A stretch of DNA of 64,000 nucleotides from Oreohelix idahoensis (GCA_024509875.1 JAMPIV010000595.1:146501-210500); one strand, 5' to 3'. Counted from the stretch's first letter, positions 21,763-36,044 are shown. The notes: generated by a model from the sequence alone, not told the origin. Numbers and translations: made by a program.

Positions 21763-22477
21763 GAGATTGCCATCATAACACCGATTTTTAAAAAGTGTGA
21801 CAATCGACAATGTGGAAACCATAGAGGCATATATAGTGTCCCGGGTAAAATCTACTCTAGAATCCTAGAGCAGAGACTCCGACGCCTAGCTGAGCCACAA
21901 CTGGATGAAGTCCAGTGCGGATTCCGAGCAAACCGAAGTACTCAAGACCTAATCTTCACACTCAGACAGCTGAGTGAAAACGCCCTTGAGTATAAGAGTG
22001 AGATCCATCTTTGTTTCATAGATCTGGAAAAGGCGTTTGAGCAAACCCTGGAGCAAACTTTGGGACTGTTTGGCAAGGAAGAACATTCCAGCATCTCTGA
22101 TTCATGCAATACAGAGCGTCTACAAGTCTTGCAGAAATTATGTGAGGACAGCAAACCATAAGTCAGAAGAGTTCGGGACCACCACTGGTGTAAGACAAGG
22201 TGATATCCTGTCTCCTTATCTTTTCATACTCCTCATGTCATCAAGGCATGTAAGGAGAGAACAAGAAAGTATTCAGTGGGGTACTGGAAGATGAGACAGG
22301 TCTGTATTTCAGAGCTGGCATTTGCTGATGATGTTGCCCTGATTGCTAAATCAGAGGCACATCTCCAATCCAAACTGCAAGTCTGGAAGGAAGAGCTGAA
22401 GAAGAGAGGGATGGTCATAAGCGGCTCTAAAACAAAATCCATGGTGATATCACGAGAAGAAAGAAGACATCAGATTA

Positions 22478-22541
22478 TTATTATTTTTTTTAACGTACGC
22501 CCGCTATTACTTGAGGCGAGAATCTCCGGTTAGTATACCTA
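22478..22541 (-). mobile_element. SINE-2 3' fragment in RTE-A, 14-bp TSD
   Basis: 64 bp matching the 3' end of SINE-2 at 41275 (gtacgcccgctatt, then aatctccggttagtat), with a T-rich left edge that is its A-rich tail. The duplicated target aagacatcagatta lies at 22464-22477 and 22542-22555. A severely 5'-truncated copy. Confidence 0.85.
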
Positions 22542-22627
22542 AAGACATCAGATTAAGCTGGGAGAACAGGTCCTGGAGCAGGTCTTCTTCTTCTTCTTTG
22601 ATCCTTAGCCGCCGACCGTCAAAGCAG

Positions 22628-23710
22628 TCAGTGGCCATCACGCCTAGTGGCGTCTTGTAGGGCAACAACAAATTGATTCCACTTTGCTCGGTCGGTGGCC
22701 ATCCTTCGTACAGTGCCCCAACTCTGGTTCATTCTTTGCATCTCAGCCTCCACAGTCCTCCGCCAGGTTGTTTTTGGTCGGCCTCTTTTTCGTTTTCCTT
22801 CAGGGGTCCAAAGCATAGCTGTTCTTGTGATGGCATCGGGGTCTCTTCTGAGGACATGACCAACCCAGTTCCAGCGTCTGCCAGCTATGATGGTCTGCAT
22901 GTCCTCTTGCTTGCTACGAGTAAGCAGATCTTGGTTAGTGATGGTATTCGGCCAAAAGATTCGGTGAATTTTTCTTAGGCATGTTGTGTGAAAAGAGGAC
23001 AATTTCGACATTTCCTTCTCTGTAACTCCCCAGCATTCCGCACCATAGAGAAGCACAGAAAGCACACAGCTCTGATATAATCTTAATTTTGTGCTTGTGC
23101 TGTATTGGGAGGACTTCCAGATGTTGTTTAGGCTAAAGAAGGCTGTTCTTGCCTTATTCATTCTGATGTTGATGTCTTTGCCTGCCCCGCCGTCTGGTGT
23201 TACTATGCTTCCTAGGTATGTGAAAGTATCTGTCTGTACCAATTGCTTATTCCTTACTGATATGGGCTCAGGGTTGCTCACATTGAGTGTCATGACCTCA
23301 GACTTCTTTAAATTGATGTTCAAGCCCACCTGCTGGCTAAACTTATTAAGTCTATCCGTTTTTTCCTGGATGTGTTGATGTGAATGTGCTAGTAGTGCAA
23401 TGTCATCTGCATATTCCAGATCTTCCAATGTAGAAAATGTTGTCCATCTTATTCCTCTTGGACTGCCCTCTGTTGTCTGGCGCATCACCCAGTCTATGAC
23501 TGTTAAAAATAGAGTGGTTGATAAGGGGCATCCCTGTCGTACTCCTGTCTTCACCTCAAAGGTTAGGTTGCTCTGCCCAACACTGCACGTAAAGTTTGCA
23601 TAGAGGCTTTTTATGACTGACACTATGCAGCTTGGAATTCCATAAGCCCTCAGTATTTTCCATAAACTGTCCCTATGTATGCCTGTCAAAAGCCTTTTCA
23701 AAATCAACGA
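22628..23710 (-). pseudogene. RTE-B RT, C-terminal two thirds
   Basis: A 359-codon clean frame. In order: RDSLWKILRAYGIPSCIVSV, GVRQGCPLSTTLFLTVIDWV, the catalytic LEYADDIALLAH (YADD), LNINLKKSEVMTLN, FTYLGSIVTPDGGAGKDI, LYGAECWGVTEKEMSKLSSF, IFWPNTITNQDLL, WNWVGHVLRRDPDAITR and GRPKTTWRRTVEAEMQRM. The frame is separated from the upstream RT half (23673-24209) by one shift near 23690, inside the FDR region. Apart from that it looks young. Confidence 0.85.
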
Positions 23711-24209
23711 AATTAATGTAAAGCTGTCTTTGCCATTCTGAGCACTGCTCTATAATGTTCCTGAGAGTGAATATATGATCTACACATCTCCTGTTCTTTC
23801 TAAATCCTGCTTGTTCTTTCCTCAGTTTGTGATCTACTGCCTTTGAAATTCTGTGTATAATTATATTGCCTAGTATTTTGCTGGGAACTGAGAGAAGAGT
23901 GATTCCTCTCCAATTATTGCAGTCTGCAAGATCTCCCTTCTTGGGCAATTTGACAATTATTCCTTTGTTCCACTCTGATGGTGTTGTCCCCGTTTTCCAG
24001 ACTTGTGCAAATAGTGGTTCTAATAGTTCTGCTGCTAGCTCAGGGTCTGTCTTAAATAGCTCTGCATTTATGTTATCATGGCCCGGAGCTTTGCCGTTCT
24101 TTAACCCTTTGATTGCTGTGATGATTTCTTCTTTTCGTGGAATGTCTGTATTCACATCTAGATCGTTTTCAGCCTCAGGAACATTCAATTGTGTCTCTGA
24201 TGGTTCCAT
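23673..24209 (-). pseudogene. RTE-B RT, N-terminal part
   Basis: 178 codons with EIITAIKGLKNGKAPGHDNI, NKGIIVKLPKKGDLADCNNW, RGITLLSVPSKILGNIII, EQAGFRKNRRCVDHIFTLRN and NFVDFEKAFDR: the fingers and first palm segments of the RT, including the first catalytic Asp region (FVDFEKAFD). It overlaps the C-terminal frame by a few bases where one indel has split the original ORF. Confidence 0.85.
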
Positions 24210-24965
24210 GTTCAGAGTTTCTCTGAAGTGCTCTGCCCATCTTGTTTCTTGTCCCTCTGCTGTCGTGATGAGATTACCTTGCTTATCTCTTACTAATGTA
24301 ATATTGTTTGCACCTCGTTTTCCTCTGATGAATTTAGTTATTTTGTATACTGTGCTTTGTTCATTTCTCAGTGCTGCCTCCTCTGTCTGTCTTGCAAGAT
24401 CGTCTAGGAAATTCCTTTTGTTGGCTCGGGTTTGGCGTTTAACTTCCTTGTCCAGCTGACTGTACTGTTCGCTATATAGTTGCTTTAACCTGGGTTACTT
24501 CGCTTCTGTTTTCTTTCTTTTCATTTCCTTTCTCATCGTTATGGTGTTTAAATTTTCTGGTGTTATCCAGTCTTGCTTCTTCCTTTACTGGAATCCCAAG
24601 CATGATTTGCTGCTTTCTTTGTATATTGTTGAAATGGTGTTGAAATTCTGGTCTATATCATCAGTCAATATCTTTTCCTGACTTTTGGCAAATTGATATC
24701 GTTTCTTTATGTCGGCCGTAAAAGCTTTTCTGGTAAGGGAGTCCTTCAATTTGCTGATGTCAAACCTTTTCTGTGTAGTTACAGTTGGTGCAGCCCTTCT
24801 TAGTTTCACTTTCAGTTTTGCTACTACTAAATGGTGATCACTTCCCACATCTGCACCTCTTCTTACCTTCACATCTTGTAATGCATGACTCCATCTACCG
24901 TTAACCATGATGTGGTCTATCTGGTTTCTGTCCCGACCATTTGGTGATTCCTATGTTAATTTGTG
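24210..24965 (-). pseudogene. RTE-B endonuclease C-terminus and linker
   Basis: The minus-strand frame 24585-24908 encodes MVNGRWSHALQDVKVRRGAD and VGSDHHLVVAKLKVKLRR (the SDH endonuclease motif), followed by linker sequence. A second stretch (24240-24585) encodes the linker in other frames. The endonuclease N-terminus is missing because of 5' truncation at 24970. Confidence 0.75.
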
Positions 24966-24982
24966 AATTTCTGGAGCAGGTC

Positions 24983-25562
24983 GACCACTTTAAATTCCTC
25001 TGAGCTATTATAGACCGAAAGGCAGGCATCAAAGAAGAGTTGGCCACTCGAAAAGCTGCAGCTGGGAGACTTTTTCAAGATTCCTCAGCAAGAGAGAGGA
25101 TGGTAAGAAAACGAAGATAGCTGTATAACGCTCCATTTATGTCTCAGTCTTGACATATGGGTGCGAGTCATGGGCAATGACTACAACCCATAAAAGCCAG
25201 ATCAAAACCTCAGAAATGAGGTATCTGAGGAAGGTGGTTGAAGTAACAAGAAGAGACATGGTCTGCAACCAGACGATACGTCAAGGCCTAAAATCCCACC
25301 CCCTGCAGACCCAAGTAGAACAGTTCCAACTAAGATGGTTTGGCCATGTCTGCAGAATGGGAGAAGATCGGCTACCACGACAAGCATGAGAATCAAAGAG
25401 CCAGGCATCCAGACCTCCAGGACGACCCAGAGTCCGCTGGGAGGACAACATTAGACAATCTTTGAAGGACCGAGGACTAGAATGGAACCAGGCCAGGAGG
25501 AAGACAGCCGATAGGATAGTCTGGCTCTCTCTCTTCCAAACCTCTACATTCACGGTAGAAGG
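24983..25562 (+). pseudogene. RTE-A copy 2 RT C-terminus
   Basis: Resumes exactly where RTE-B split the element. It encodes AGIKEELATRKAAAGRLFQ, a small deletion, then LTYGCESWAMTTTHKSQIKT, MRYLRKVVEVTRRDMVCNQT and LRWFGHVCRMGEDRLPRQA with a stop at 25389. The remaining tail (GRPRVRWEDNIRQSLKDRG) follows after the stop. Confidence 0.85.
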
Positions 25563-25586
25563 GGAACGACTAAGTAAGTAAGTAAG

Positions 25587-26730
25587 CGTAAAACTTATAA
25601 GCTCACGAATATGGACGTCACGGTTTTTGTTTGCTACGTAACCGGACATGGCATCAATTGTTCACCGCCCTTTATTTTGCAACGTACCACACTCATTTTG
25701 TGTTTGCCAATATGTGTGTATGTGTGTTGATATTGTATGTTGTGGGGAAATATGACATTTAATGTTTATATTACACTATTTAAAGCTGCGATACAATAGT
25801 TCATGATAATTATTGTAATTATTCGAAGTCTGTTCATGTCATGGGTGTAATTACAGGGTTGATAAGCTATTTCTTAGGTATTAAGAGCTATTATGGTTCT
25901 TTGCCTCAAGAACTTTCCCTGTCACTTTTGTTATCTTTCTATGGCTTTCGTAATCTCCTAGCTGGTGTTCTCGTTGTAACCATAGTATGGATCTAGCACC
26001 ATATTTTGTAGCCGCCTTTCTATGAGGCGCGAACACCAGCTGACAGATAGTTAAATGTACAAGTGCCTCTTAGATAAAGCAGTTAGCTCAATGTCTTGAC
26101 GACCAGGAGATAGAGGCTTTGTAACTCTCATCCCTACTAGTTTATACATTAGACTTCATTGTCAAAGGAGAGTGGAACATGGCGTATACAAAACGATGGA
26201 AGGCAAGGGAAACGCCGACGCATTATCCCTTGCATATTATTTGATCGAAGCAACGCGAACAGAAGAAAAAGTACGGACTTAAAAAGACCTCTAAGGAAAC
26301 ACCTCGTGCGATCGGGATCGTCTAGTTCCACAGATGATATCTGACCGTCATCAAGCAACTGTGAACAATAACAAAATTAAAAACACATAGAAATACGTGA
26401 TATATATATATGTGAATCTGACAACCACAGGAATATGCAGCGTATGAAAGATAACTTGAGAGTTTTGAAAGTAGGAAAATATCTAGATGGAAACAGGAAG
26501 AATGAAAGTGTATTAAGACTACACAGCATTTATATGGATCGGGGACGGAAGATTTATTCTGACAACTACAAAATACTCCGAAGCAAATACAAACGTTAGG
26601 GTAAGCCATAAGTATACTTGTAGCAGAAATGACAAAACAAGAATAGGGGTGTTGGGCAGTCATTTTAGTTAACGAACATGAAGACAGCTGGATATTAATT
26701 TCATGCAGATAAACGTTTGGAGAAAGATGT
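25587..26730. other. No gene seen; short inverted pair
   Basis: No supportable gene. ctagctggtgttctcg near 25957 and cgcgaacaccagctgac near 26028 form an inverted pair about 55 bp apart that could fold as a hairpin. Confidence 0.4.
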
Positions 26731-26734
26731 TTAA

Positions 26735-26872
26735 CTCTTTGACTCCGGAACAACGCTCAGAGCGTTGGTCAGATTTGACACCCATGCCAAAACAACGCTC
26801 TGAGAGTTGTATTTAGTCTATCACAAATTTAAATTATGACACAGGGTGGAAAATAATTCCGAAGTCAAAGAC
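26735..26872. mobile_element. piggyBac-like MITE, copy 1
   Basis: 138 bp starting ctctttgactccggaacaac after TTAA (26731-26734) and ending in the inverted form (gaagtcaaagac, then gtaa, an aged TTAA). The internal palindrome aacgctcagagcgtt is present. A second, better preserved copy is at 47245-47382. TTAA flanks are the piggyBac superfamily signature. Confidence 0.8.
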
Positions 26873-26876
26873 GTAA

Positions 26877-27740
26877 GTCTACAACCATCTTGCTATGGCT
26901 ATGGTTCGGTGCGAAGTATAAAAATAGCAAAACCCAGGACCAGATAATATAACAATGTATAAAATAAATGGCACATAACATTTAGAACATAAGTTGTTAC
27001 AAAATTCTTGAATGGAATCTATAGTAGCTGATAGATGCTTGCCTATTCATTAAAATCCTTAACTGTAGCTTTACCAAAGAAACATCTAGTCATCTAAAAA
27101 GAAAATCACCGCGCAGTTATTAATAGACACACGATCAGTGTATTGTAAATAGTTCTGGGAAGAATCCAAATTAAAACCGGAAATAGGCAAAAAAACTGTG
27201 TGGGTTTGCTCAAAGTAAATGAATGAAATATGCAATATACATCACACAAACACCCGGAGACAGCCCTAGAGGTAAAAACACTTCTATAGTTATGTTTTGC
27301 AGGCAACTCTACTTCGGTTACATTTCGGACGATTAGATAAATTTGGCGGTCTTTCATACGTTTCTCTCAGCTCCATTCAGTTTCTCCCTAAAACTGGTAG
27401 GTGAATCAGCTTCTCTCGTAGAGCGGGCAATCTTGAAAGACATGTTTGTCACCCCTTTCAGCCGTAAACATGTGTCCTTCAGTGTTATTAGGAGTCCTTT
27501 TTATATAGTGCAAATTATTTACAGGTATTTTTGTTGACGTGCTCTGTATTGTTCCTTCATATGCTATTTTAGTATTTCAGATAGTGTTCATATAGAAAAT
27601 ACAGTCCATTGCTATATTCTCACATGTGATGTGTGTATCAGTTGTTATTACTCTGATATCTGTTCTTTTTTTTGCTGCATAGCTTCCCTTTAATGCCCAT
27701 AACGTCCCATCAGCGCTCAACGGAATCGTATGATATTTCG
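26877..27740. other. No gene seen
   Basis: No supportable gene or repeat. Confidence 0.5.
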
Positions 27741-27984
27741 ATTAAAAAAAAATACAGGTAGTCTCATAGCAGAAACTGTCTTCATTGAGTAAGTGTTATA
27801 AACTAAATTATACTAGGTCTAGTCTTATGAGGTGGGGTCTTCCACGGGCATTTGCCTTCCCTAACTCGATGGCAGAGTCAGATCCCCATTTACAACTGGG
27901 TAGACTGCGGCGAAGACGACCAGGTTTTGATCCCGACACCCGTTAACTTTTTCACCGCGAGAAGCAATAGCTCTAGCAAGCAAT
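27741..27984 (-). mobile_element. SINE-4 copy 2
   Basis: Same ordered blocks as SINE-4 copy 1 (gtagtctcatagcagaaact, ccttccctaactcg, ccatttacaactgggtagac, ccaggttttgatcccgac, accgcgag). Short flanks aatcgtatg (27724) and aatcgtacg (27985) may be its target duplication. The A-run at 27744-27752 lies at the 3' side of the minus-strand element as a T-rich tail. Confidence 0.65.
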
Positions 27985-28229
27985 CGTACGCTTAATTTCT
28001 CAATACAGCGAAAATTGTATATTGTGTTATCTTACTGAACTCCGCCAAGGCCGGTCCCAAGCCCGGCTGAAAAAGGAGGAGTGCGGCCTGCATGGAGGAC
28101 GTAAGGAGGCAGCCCCTCCACCATGCAAAGGCACAACAGGCCAATCACCTGTTTGCTTTAAATCACGTTTACGAGTAATACAAGAAAGAAAACTGGACTG
28201 ATTCTAAAGGCGACGAACTGGAACGGACT

Positions 28230-28960
28230 ACGGACTACGACTTATGGAACTTGGAACACAAGAAGTATAAATGGGAAGGAAGAGGAGCTGGTGGAAGAGA
28301 TGAGGAAAGCAAAACTAGAAATCTTGGCTATAACGGAAACAAAGAAAAAGGGACAAGGAGTCATGGATCTCGATGGCAACACGCTGCTCTACGGTGTTGT
28401 ACCCACATCTGAAAGAGCTAAAGGGGGTGTGGGTTGCATTGTGGCGAAAACCCAAAAAAGATAATATCAAGGGATGGAACTTTGTCTCGGAGCGCATTAT
28501 GGTTGTAAAACTAAAAGAAGGAGAAACCATAGTCAACCTTGTCATAGTGTACGGGCTAAATAAGGATGAGAGAGCAGAGGTCAAGGAGGAATTCTTCGAG
28601 CTGTTTCAAAGGACAGTGGGTGACTGCCTAGATGAAATTATCATGCTCGGAGATTTCAATACCAGATTTGGAAATGACCATGCTAGATGGGGTGGAGTTA
28701 TCGGAAGATAAGGAGAAGATACTCTTAATGACAATGAAAAGCGACTCCTTAGATTCTGCAGTGAACAGAATCTGATCATTACAAACACAAAGTTCCCCTA
28801 TAAGCGCATACATGCTTACACTAGATGTGAATCAACAAAGAATGAGAAGTCAGTGATCGTCTATGCAATAGTTAGGAGGAGCTCAAACAAGTATGTCCGG
28901 GATGCTAGAGTCTGGTGGAGGCCAGAGATTGGATGTGATCACTAACTGCTGACCATCAAA
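28230..28960 (+). pseudogene. RTE-A copy 3 endonuclease
   Basis: Encodes the same endonuclease as copy 2: NLEHKKYKWEGRG-type shifted N-terminus, then (28373-28711) VVKLKEGETIVNLVIVYG, DERAEVKEEFFELFQR and IIMLGDFNTRFGNDHARWGG, and a stop at 28711. The SDH motif is damaged (IGCDH near 28930). The N-terminal ITET motif lies near 28330 in another frame. Confidence 0.8.
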
Positions 28961-29159
28961 AGAACAACTGAAAGAGTTGCTCAGCCTAGGAACTGCCTAA
29001 CATCACGCAAGAAACTAAGTAAAGGAACAGGAGCAATGAGCATTAAGACCTACAAGCTGAGAGAGAGCCAGAAATTAAGACCAGATATCAGGGGCTTATT
29101 GCTGCAGCGGTGAGCAGCACAGAAGAACAACCTGATGACTTGGAAACCATGTGGCCTAA

Positions 29160-31184
29160 ATTCAAGGACATCATAAAGACAGCCGCTGCAGAAGCATGTG
29201 GTGAAATCCGACTTTAGATCAAGAGAAAGAGGACACCTTGGTGGACAGAGGAAGTCAAAGAGAAAATAAGAAGAAAATGGCATGGAAACAATACTTAGGA
29301 GCTAAAAACACAGCAGGACAAATAGAGAAATATAGAGAATATATGATACTCAGAACAGAAGCAAAGAACACGGTGCTAGCAGCAAAACAGAAGTCCTGGG
29401 AAGAATTTGGAGGAAAGCTAGAAACAGATGCGGAAGAAAATCCGAAATTGTTCTATGAGACCCTAAAGAACACGAGGAAGGAAAAACAGTGCCCTCTTAA
29501 ATTTATAAAGGACAAGCAAGGCAAATTGCTTACTGCCCCGAAGGAAGTGATGGAAATAATATTTCTCAGAACTCCTTGATGGTGAGCAAGGTCATCAGAA
29601 ATGATAACCACTAGCACAGAAGAGAACACCAATGGTAGTGAAGATGACATAAAGATGGAAGAACTGAAGGCAGCACTGGAGAAAATCAAGATGGACACAG
29701 TAGGAGGGCATGATGGTATAACACCAGAAATGGTTAAGTACATGGGAGCAGCAGGCGACCTATTACTCTTAAGGATCCTACAAGCAGCGTGGTGCAACAA
29801 GACAATACCAAAGGATTGGGAGATTGCCACCATGACACCGATTTTCAAAAAGGGTGACAATCGACGGTGTTGAAACCATAGAGGCATATCCCTTCTCAGT
29901 GTCCCTGGTAAAATCTACTCTAGAATCCTAGAGCAGAGAGACGCCTAGCCGAGCAACAATTGGATGAGGTCCAGTGTGGATTCCGAGCAAATCAATGTAC
30001 TCAAGACCTAATCTTCACACTCAGACAGCTGAATGAAAAGGCTCTTGAGTATAAGAGTGAGAATCCTCTCCGTTTCATAGATCTGGAAAAGGCGTTTGAC
30101 AGGGTCCCCTGGAGCAAACTTTGGGACTGTTTTGGCAAGGAAGAACATTCCAGCACCTCTGATTCATGCTATAAAGAGCTTCTACAAGTCTTGCAGAAAT
30201 TATGTGAGGACAGCAAACAATAAGTCAGAAGAGTTCATGACCACCACTGGTGTAAGACAAGGTGATATCCTGTCCCCTTATCATTTCATACTCCTCATGG
30301 ACGATGTCATCAAGGCATGTAAGGAGAGAACAAGAAAGTATTCAGTGGGGTACTGGGAGTTGAGACAGGTCTGTATTTCAGAGTTGGCATTTGCTGATGA
30401 TGTTGTCATGATTGCTAAATCAGAGGCACATCTCCAATCCAACCTGCAAGCCTGGATGGAAGAGCTGGAGAAGAGAGGGTTGGTCATAAGCAGCTCTAAA
30501 ACAAAAACCATGGTGATATCACGAGAGGAAAAAAGACATCAGATTAAGCTGGGAGAACAGGTCCTGGAGCAGGTCGACCACTTTAAATACCTCAGAGCTA
30601 TTATAGACCGGAAGGGAGGCATCAAAGAAGAGTTGGCAACTCGAAAAGCTGCAGCTAGGAGACTTTTTCAGGTCATAAATCGAGGATTCCTCAGCAAGAG
30701 AGAAGTTGGTAAGAAAACAAAGATGGCTTTATACCGCTCCACCTATGTCCCAGTCTTGACGTATGGATGCGAGTCATAGGCAATGACTACCACCCACAAA
30801 AGCCAGATCCAAACCTCAGAAATGAGGTATTTGAGGAAGGTGGTTGAAATAACAAGAAGAGACATGGTCCACAACCAGACGATACGCCAAGGCCTAAAAT
30901 TCCACCCCCTGCAGACCCAAGTAGAACAGTCCCAACTAAGATGGTTTGGCCATGTCTGCAGAATGGGAGAAGATCGGCTTCCACGACAAGCATGGGAAAC
31001 TAAGAGCCAGGGATCCAGACCTCCAGGACGACCCAGAGTCCGCTGGGAGGACAACATTAGACAATCTTTGAAGGACCGAGGACTAGAATGGAACCAGGCC
31101 TGGAGGAAGACAGCCGATAGAATAGTCTGGCGCTCTCTCTTCCAAATCCATACACCTCAAGGTAGAAGGGGAACGACCAAGTAA
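29160..31184 (+). pseudogene. RTE-A copy 3 linker and RT
   Basis: Pieces in order: linker MAWKQYLGAKNTAGQIEKYR (29278); EELKAALEKIKM-GGHDGIT (29659-29725); TPIFKKGDNRRC then a stop (29873); FRANQCTQDLIFTLRQLNEK (29978); FIDLEKAFDRVPWSKLWDC (30075); GVRQGDILSPYHFILLMDDV (30250); LAFADDVVMIAKSEAHL (30385); LTYGCES then a stop (30779); and the tail RWFGHVCRMGEDRLPRQAW and GRPRVRWEDNIRQSLKDRG to the natural stop at 31184. At least four disruptions. Catalytic FADD codons are kept. Confidence 0.85.
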
Positions 31185-31205
31185 GTAAGTTATCTTACTG
31201 TAGAT

Positions 31206-31426
31206 CAGTGATTTCCAACCTATGGTGTCGAAAACGCAAACATTGGTTCTCAGGAAACATTGCGAAGGATCGCCTATCTTACGTTTCTTTTACTCAATGT
31301 TTTTAACGGCATGCTTTTTGCTGAATTGCTTTAATTAATTATTACTTGTCAATGTTGGTACATGGGTCGCCAGCTTCACCAACTTTCAAATTTGGGCCGT
31401 TTTCGTAAAACGGTTGAGAGCTACTG
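31206..31426. mobile_element. hAT-like MITE next to RTE-A copy 3
   Basis: Imperfect terminal inverted repeat: cagtgatttccaacctatgg at the left and acggttgagagctactg at the right. Flanks ctgtagat (31198-31205) and cgctagat (31427-31434) agree at 6 of 8. The termini resemble those at 10655. It lies 6 bp from the RTE-A target duplication. Confidence 0.6.
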
Positions 31427-31774
31427 CGCTAGATAGTGTATAATGTCGATAGTGGCGCTCTTTGCTCAAGAAACTGGAAACTGGCCAGTATTCAGCCATC
31501 TTACTAATTGTAAACGTGTGGTCATCGACGTCTGCGATCGTTTTCGTTTGGTTTGGTCATTTTAGGTAATAGTTTCGTTTTTCAGACACTGTACATATGT
31601 GTTGTCATTATGCTACTCCGAAAATCACAGCAGACGCCAGGCTTCTGTGTCCTGTGAGCTTTTCTGTTTTTGAAGATGAAATATTTTCCTCAGTTGTCGG
31701 CGGCAGCCAGCCATTTCAGAGAGTATTTGAAGGGGGATTTTTCTGCACTTTAGCGTTCCATTTGCTGAGCAGTT
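31427..31774. other. No gene seen
   Basis: Single-copy-looking spacer between two small repeats. Confidence 0.5.
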
Positions 31775-32008
31775 AAAATGCTTTCCTACCACAGCACAGT
31801 TACCAGAATACGAGATCGAAGCCTGGTAGAGTTCCCGTTTACCCAGCTGTAAATACGCGCCTGACTCTGCTCTTGATTTCAGAACGGCAAAGGCAGCGAG
31901 GAAGGGAACTGGTCATCTGATCTCATTTTTAAAAAAGCTAATCCTAGTAAAGTGAAGTCTTTAATACGTCACTCCTCTACGGCAGTATATGCCATGGGAC
32001 TACCGTTA
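31775..32008 (+). mobile_element. SINE-4 copy 3
   Basis: Plus-oriented copy: gagatcgaagcctgg (B-box region), cgtttacccagctgtaaat, ggcaaaggcagcgaggaagg, gaactggtcatctgatc and gcagtatatgccatgggact, the complements of the blocks in the other SINE-4 copies. Confidence 0.65.
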
Positions 32009-32316
32009 CCTTTTATTTCCGCAATTGGCAAGGGTTCCGTGCCCTAGTATAAAACTTTCGATGATCGTTCTGGATGCAGTGATCCATTTAAGTACATGAC
32101 AGATGATTTTGTAGATCAGTATTTATTATTCCCATCCTACTGCTATTCGACTTTCCATCTCTGGTGAACAGCTTTATTGCACATTGACGATGACCAGTCT
32201 GCATTTCATAGAAATGGTAAACAGCTACAGACATGTATACATCCTTTTACTGCTGCCTCCAGCATGCCACGTAGATCAATACATGAAAGACAAATCTATT
32301 AGCAATAATCAAATTG

Positions 32317-34909
<2,593 letters not shown>

Positions 34910-34989
34910 TAAGTGAGAATGAGAGAGTGATTAAGAGTGAGAGAGAGAAAAAGAGAGAGTGAGGGAGAGATGCAGAGAGAAAAAAAGCA

Positions 34990-35333
34990 GTAATACAAGT
35001 AAAGAATTTCATATACCTTGGCAATATGTTCATCACAGAAAGATCATAAACACTGATGGAAATGCGAACTCAACAAGCAAATAATGTGACCTACCTTCTC
35101 TGTCCCACTTCTGAATCGCCCAAATCCAAATAAATTCAAAGAAACACCATATATACAATAGTAATAGCAAACTGTGCGTCCGATGTCATCCCGAACTATA
35201 ACTATCAAACAAGAAATTTAAAGAAATAATCACATAGGAAATTAAAAATCTCAAAAATGCGGCAGACAGAATACACCGTGACCAAGTAGGAATCGGTGGT
35301 TCCAGGATTATCTTTGAAGCGCCACAATGAAGG
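34990..35333 (+). pseudogene. Decayed LINE RT fragment
   Basis: A VKNFIYLGNMFITERS segment (about 34998-35045) matches the conserved F-YLG turn after the RT palm of RTE-like LINEs. The rest has stops in all frames. It may belong to the same insertion as the RTE-C tail at 35800-36220, but the intervening sequence is not recognisable. Confidence 0.35.
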
Positions 35334-35589
35334 AACAAAAAGGTAGTTCCATAACATATACTGCCGGAGGAGCGGGAAGTGTTAGAGACTACATTATACT
35401 ACGTCCAGTGTGGCGAGGTGAGGTGACCTGTTCCCTTCCTCATCGACTTTCCCTTACCTACTTACTTCACGAGAAAAGCCTGGTACCCATTTACAGATGG
35501 GTATACTGCAGCGTGAAGCCACCGTGTTTCAGGCCCGGCACCTTTACCGCGAGAGGTCAGCGCTCTAACCACTATGCCAATCGGACGTT
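35334..35589 (-). mobile_element. SINE-4 copy 4 with 9-bp TSD
   Basis: Best preserved SINE-4. On the minus strand it starts with an A-box-like TTGGCATAGTGGTTAGAGCG (plus complement near 35565-35584) and a B-box-like GGGCCTGAAAC. Flanked by caatgaagg at 35325-35333 and 35590-35598. Confidence 0.8.
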
Positions 35590-35965
35590 CAATGAAGGGA
35601 TGTCTAGTGAAAATACGTTGGTGTAGATGCCTTGTTTGGATTCATCAAAATCAGTCATCAGCTCCAAAGTATAACCATAAAATGGATCCGACCTATAGAT
35701 AAAGGACGACCCACATGAAGACGTATGAGGCGGTGAGAGACATCTTAAAGAGACGCAACATGAAAACACATCAGGCCCCGGCACGGCTCTTCTGGATCGA
35801 ACATAGAATAGTCATTCCAATCTGCGACGCTTCGTGGGTGGGACTAGTGGAACTGAAGACGAGAAGAAGACGCTTGCGATGGTTATGACACACACTGAGG
35901 GAACGTAGTGATAGCATTACAAGGCAGTCCTAGTTTGGGAATCGCAGGGGAAGAGAAATAGAAAA

Positions 35966-35968
35966 AGA

Positions 35969-36041
<73 letters not shown>
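35966..36041. repeat. (GA)n microsatellite inside RTE-C
   Basis: About 38 GA dinucleotides at the place where the family has arginine/lysine-rich GA-repetitive codons. Confidence 0.97.

Positions 36042-36044
<3 letters not shown>

Larger units (their letters stand above)
20681..22572 (+). pseudogene. RTE-A copy 2 linker and RT, interrupted
   Basis: The linker (KKVAWKQYLGAKNTAGKTDK, 20937-21000) and a KAVLEKMKMGKAA segment lead into the RT. The RT start is split by the insert at 21490-21762. Later come IAIITPIFKKCDNRQCGNHR (about 21764), FRANRSTQDLIFTLRQLSE, a damaged FIDLEKAFEQ, GVRQGDILSPYLFILLM (22190) and LAFADDVALIAKSEAHL (22318), so the catalytic FADD codons survive. Frame changes occur near 22040 and 22240-22280. 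It is not functional as a whole. Confidence 0.8.
22585..24970 (-). mobile_element. RTE-B copy 1, 5'-truncated LINE with 12-bp TSD
   Basis: Inserted into RTE-A copy 2; the target ctggagcaggtc is duplicated at 22573-22584 and 24971-24982. The 3' tail is (AAG)n on the minus strand (ttcttcttcttcttt on plus). 2386 bp remain, starting inside the endonuclease domain. The (AAG)n tail with no poly(A) supports an RTE-type LINE. Pieces of the same family lie at 13484 and 48956. Confidence 0.9.
19711..25586 (+). mobile_element. RTE-A copy 2, near full length, carrying nested insertions
   Basis: The 5' end aactccgcctaggccggtcc matches the start of copy 3 (28038), and the 3' end ggggaacgactaagtaagta matches copies 1 and 3. 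Colinear with copy 3 except for inserts at 21490-21762, 22478-22541 and 22585-24970, each with its own duplication of RTE-A sequence. Removing these leaves about 3.1 kb. A clear duplication for RTE-A itself was not found. Confidence 0.9.
28038..31188 (+). mobile_element. RTE-A copy 3, full length with 12-bp TSD
   Basis: 3151 bp from aactccgccaaggccggtcc to gtaagtaa, bracketed by perfect gttatcttactg (28026-28037 and 31189-31200). It defines the family: a GC-rich 5' leader, endonuclease, linker, RT and an AAGT-type tail. All ORFs carry stops or shifts, so it is complete in extent but inactive. Confidence 0.92.
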
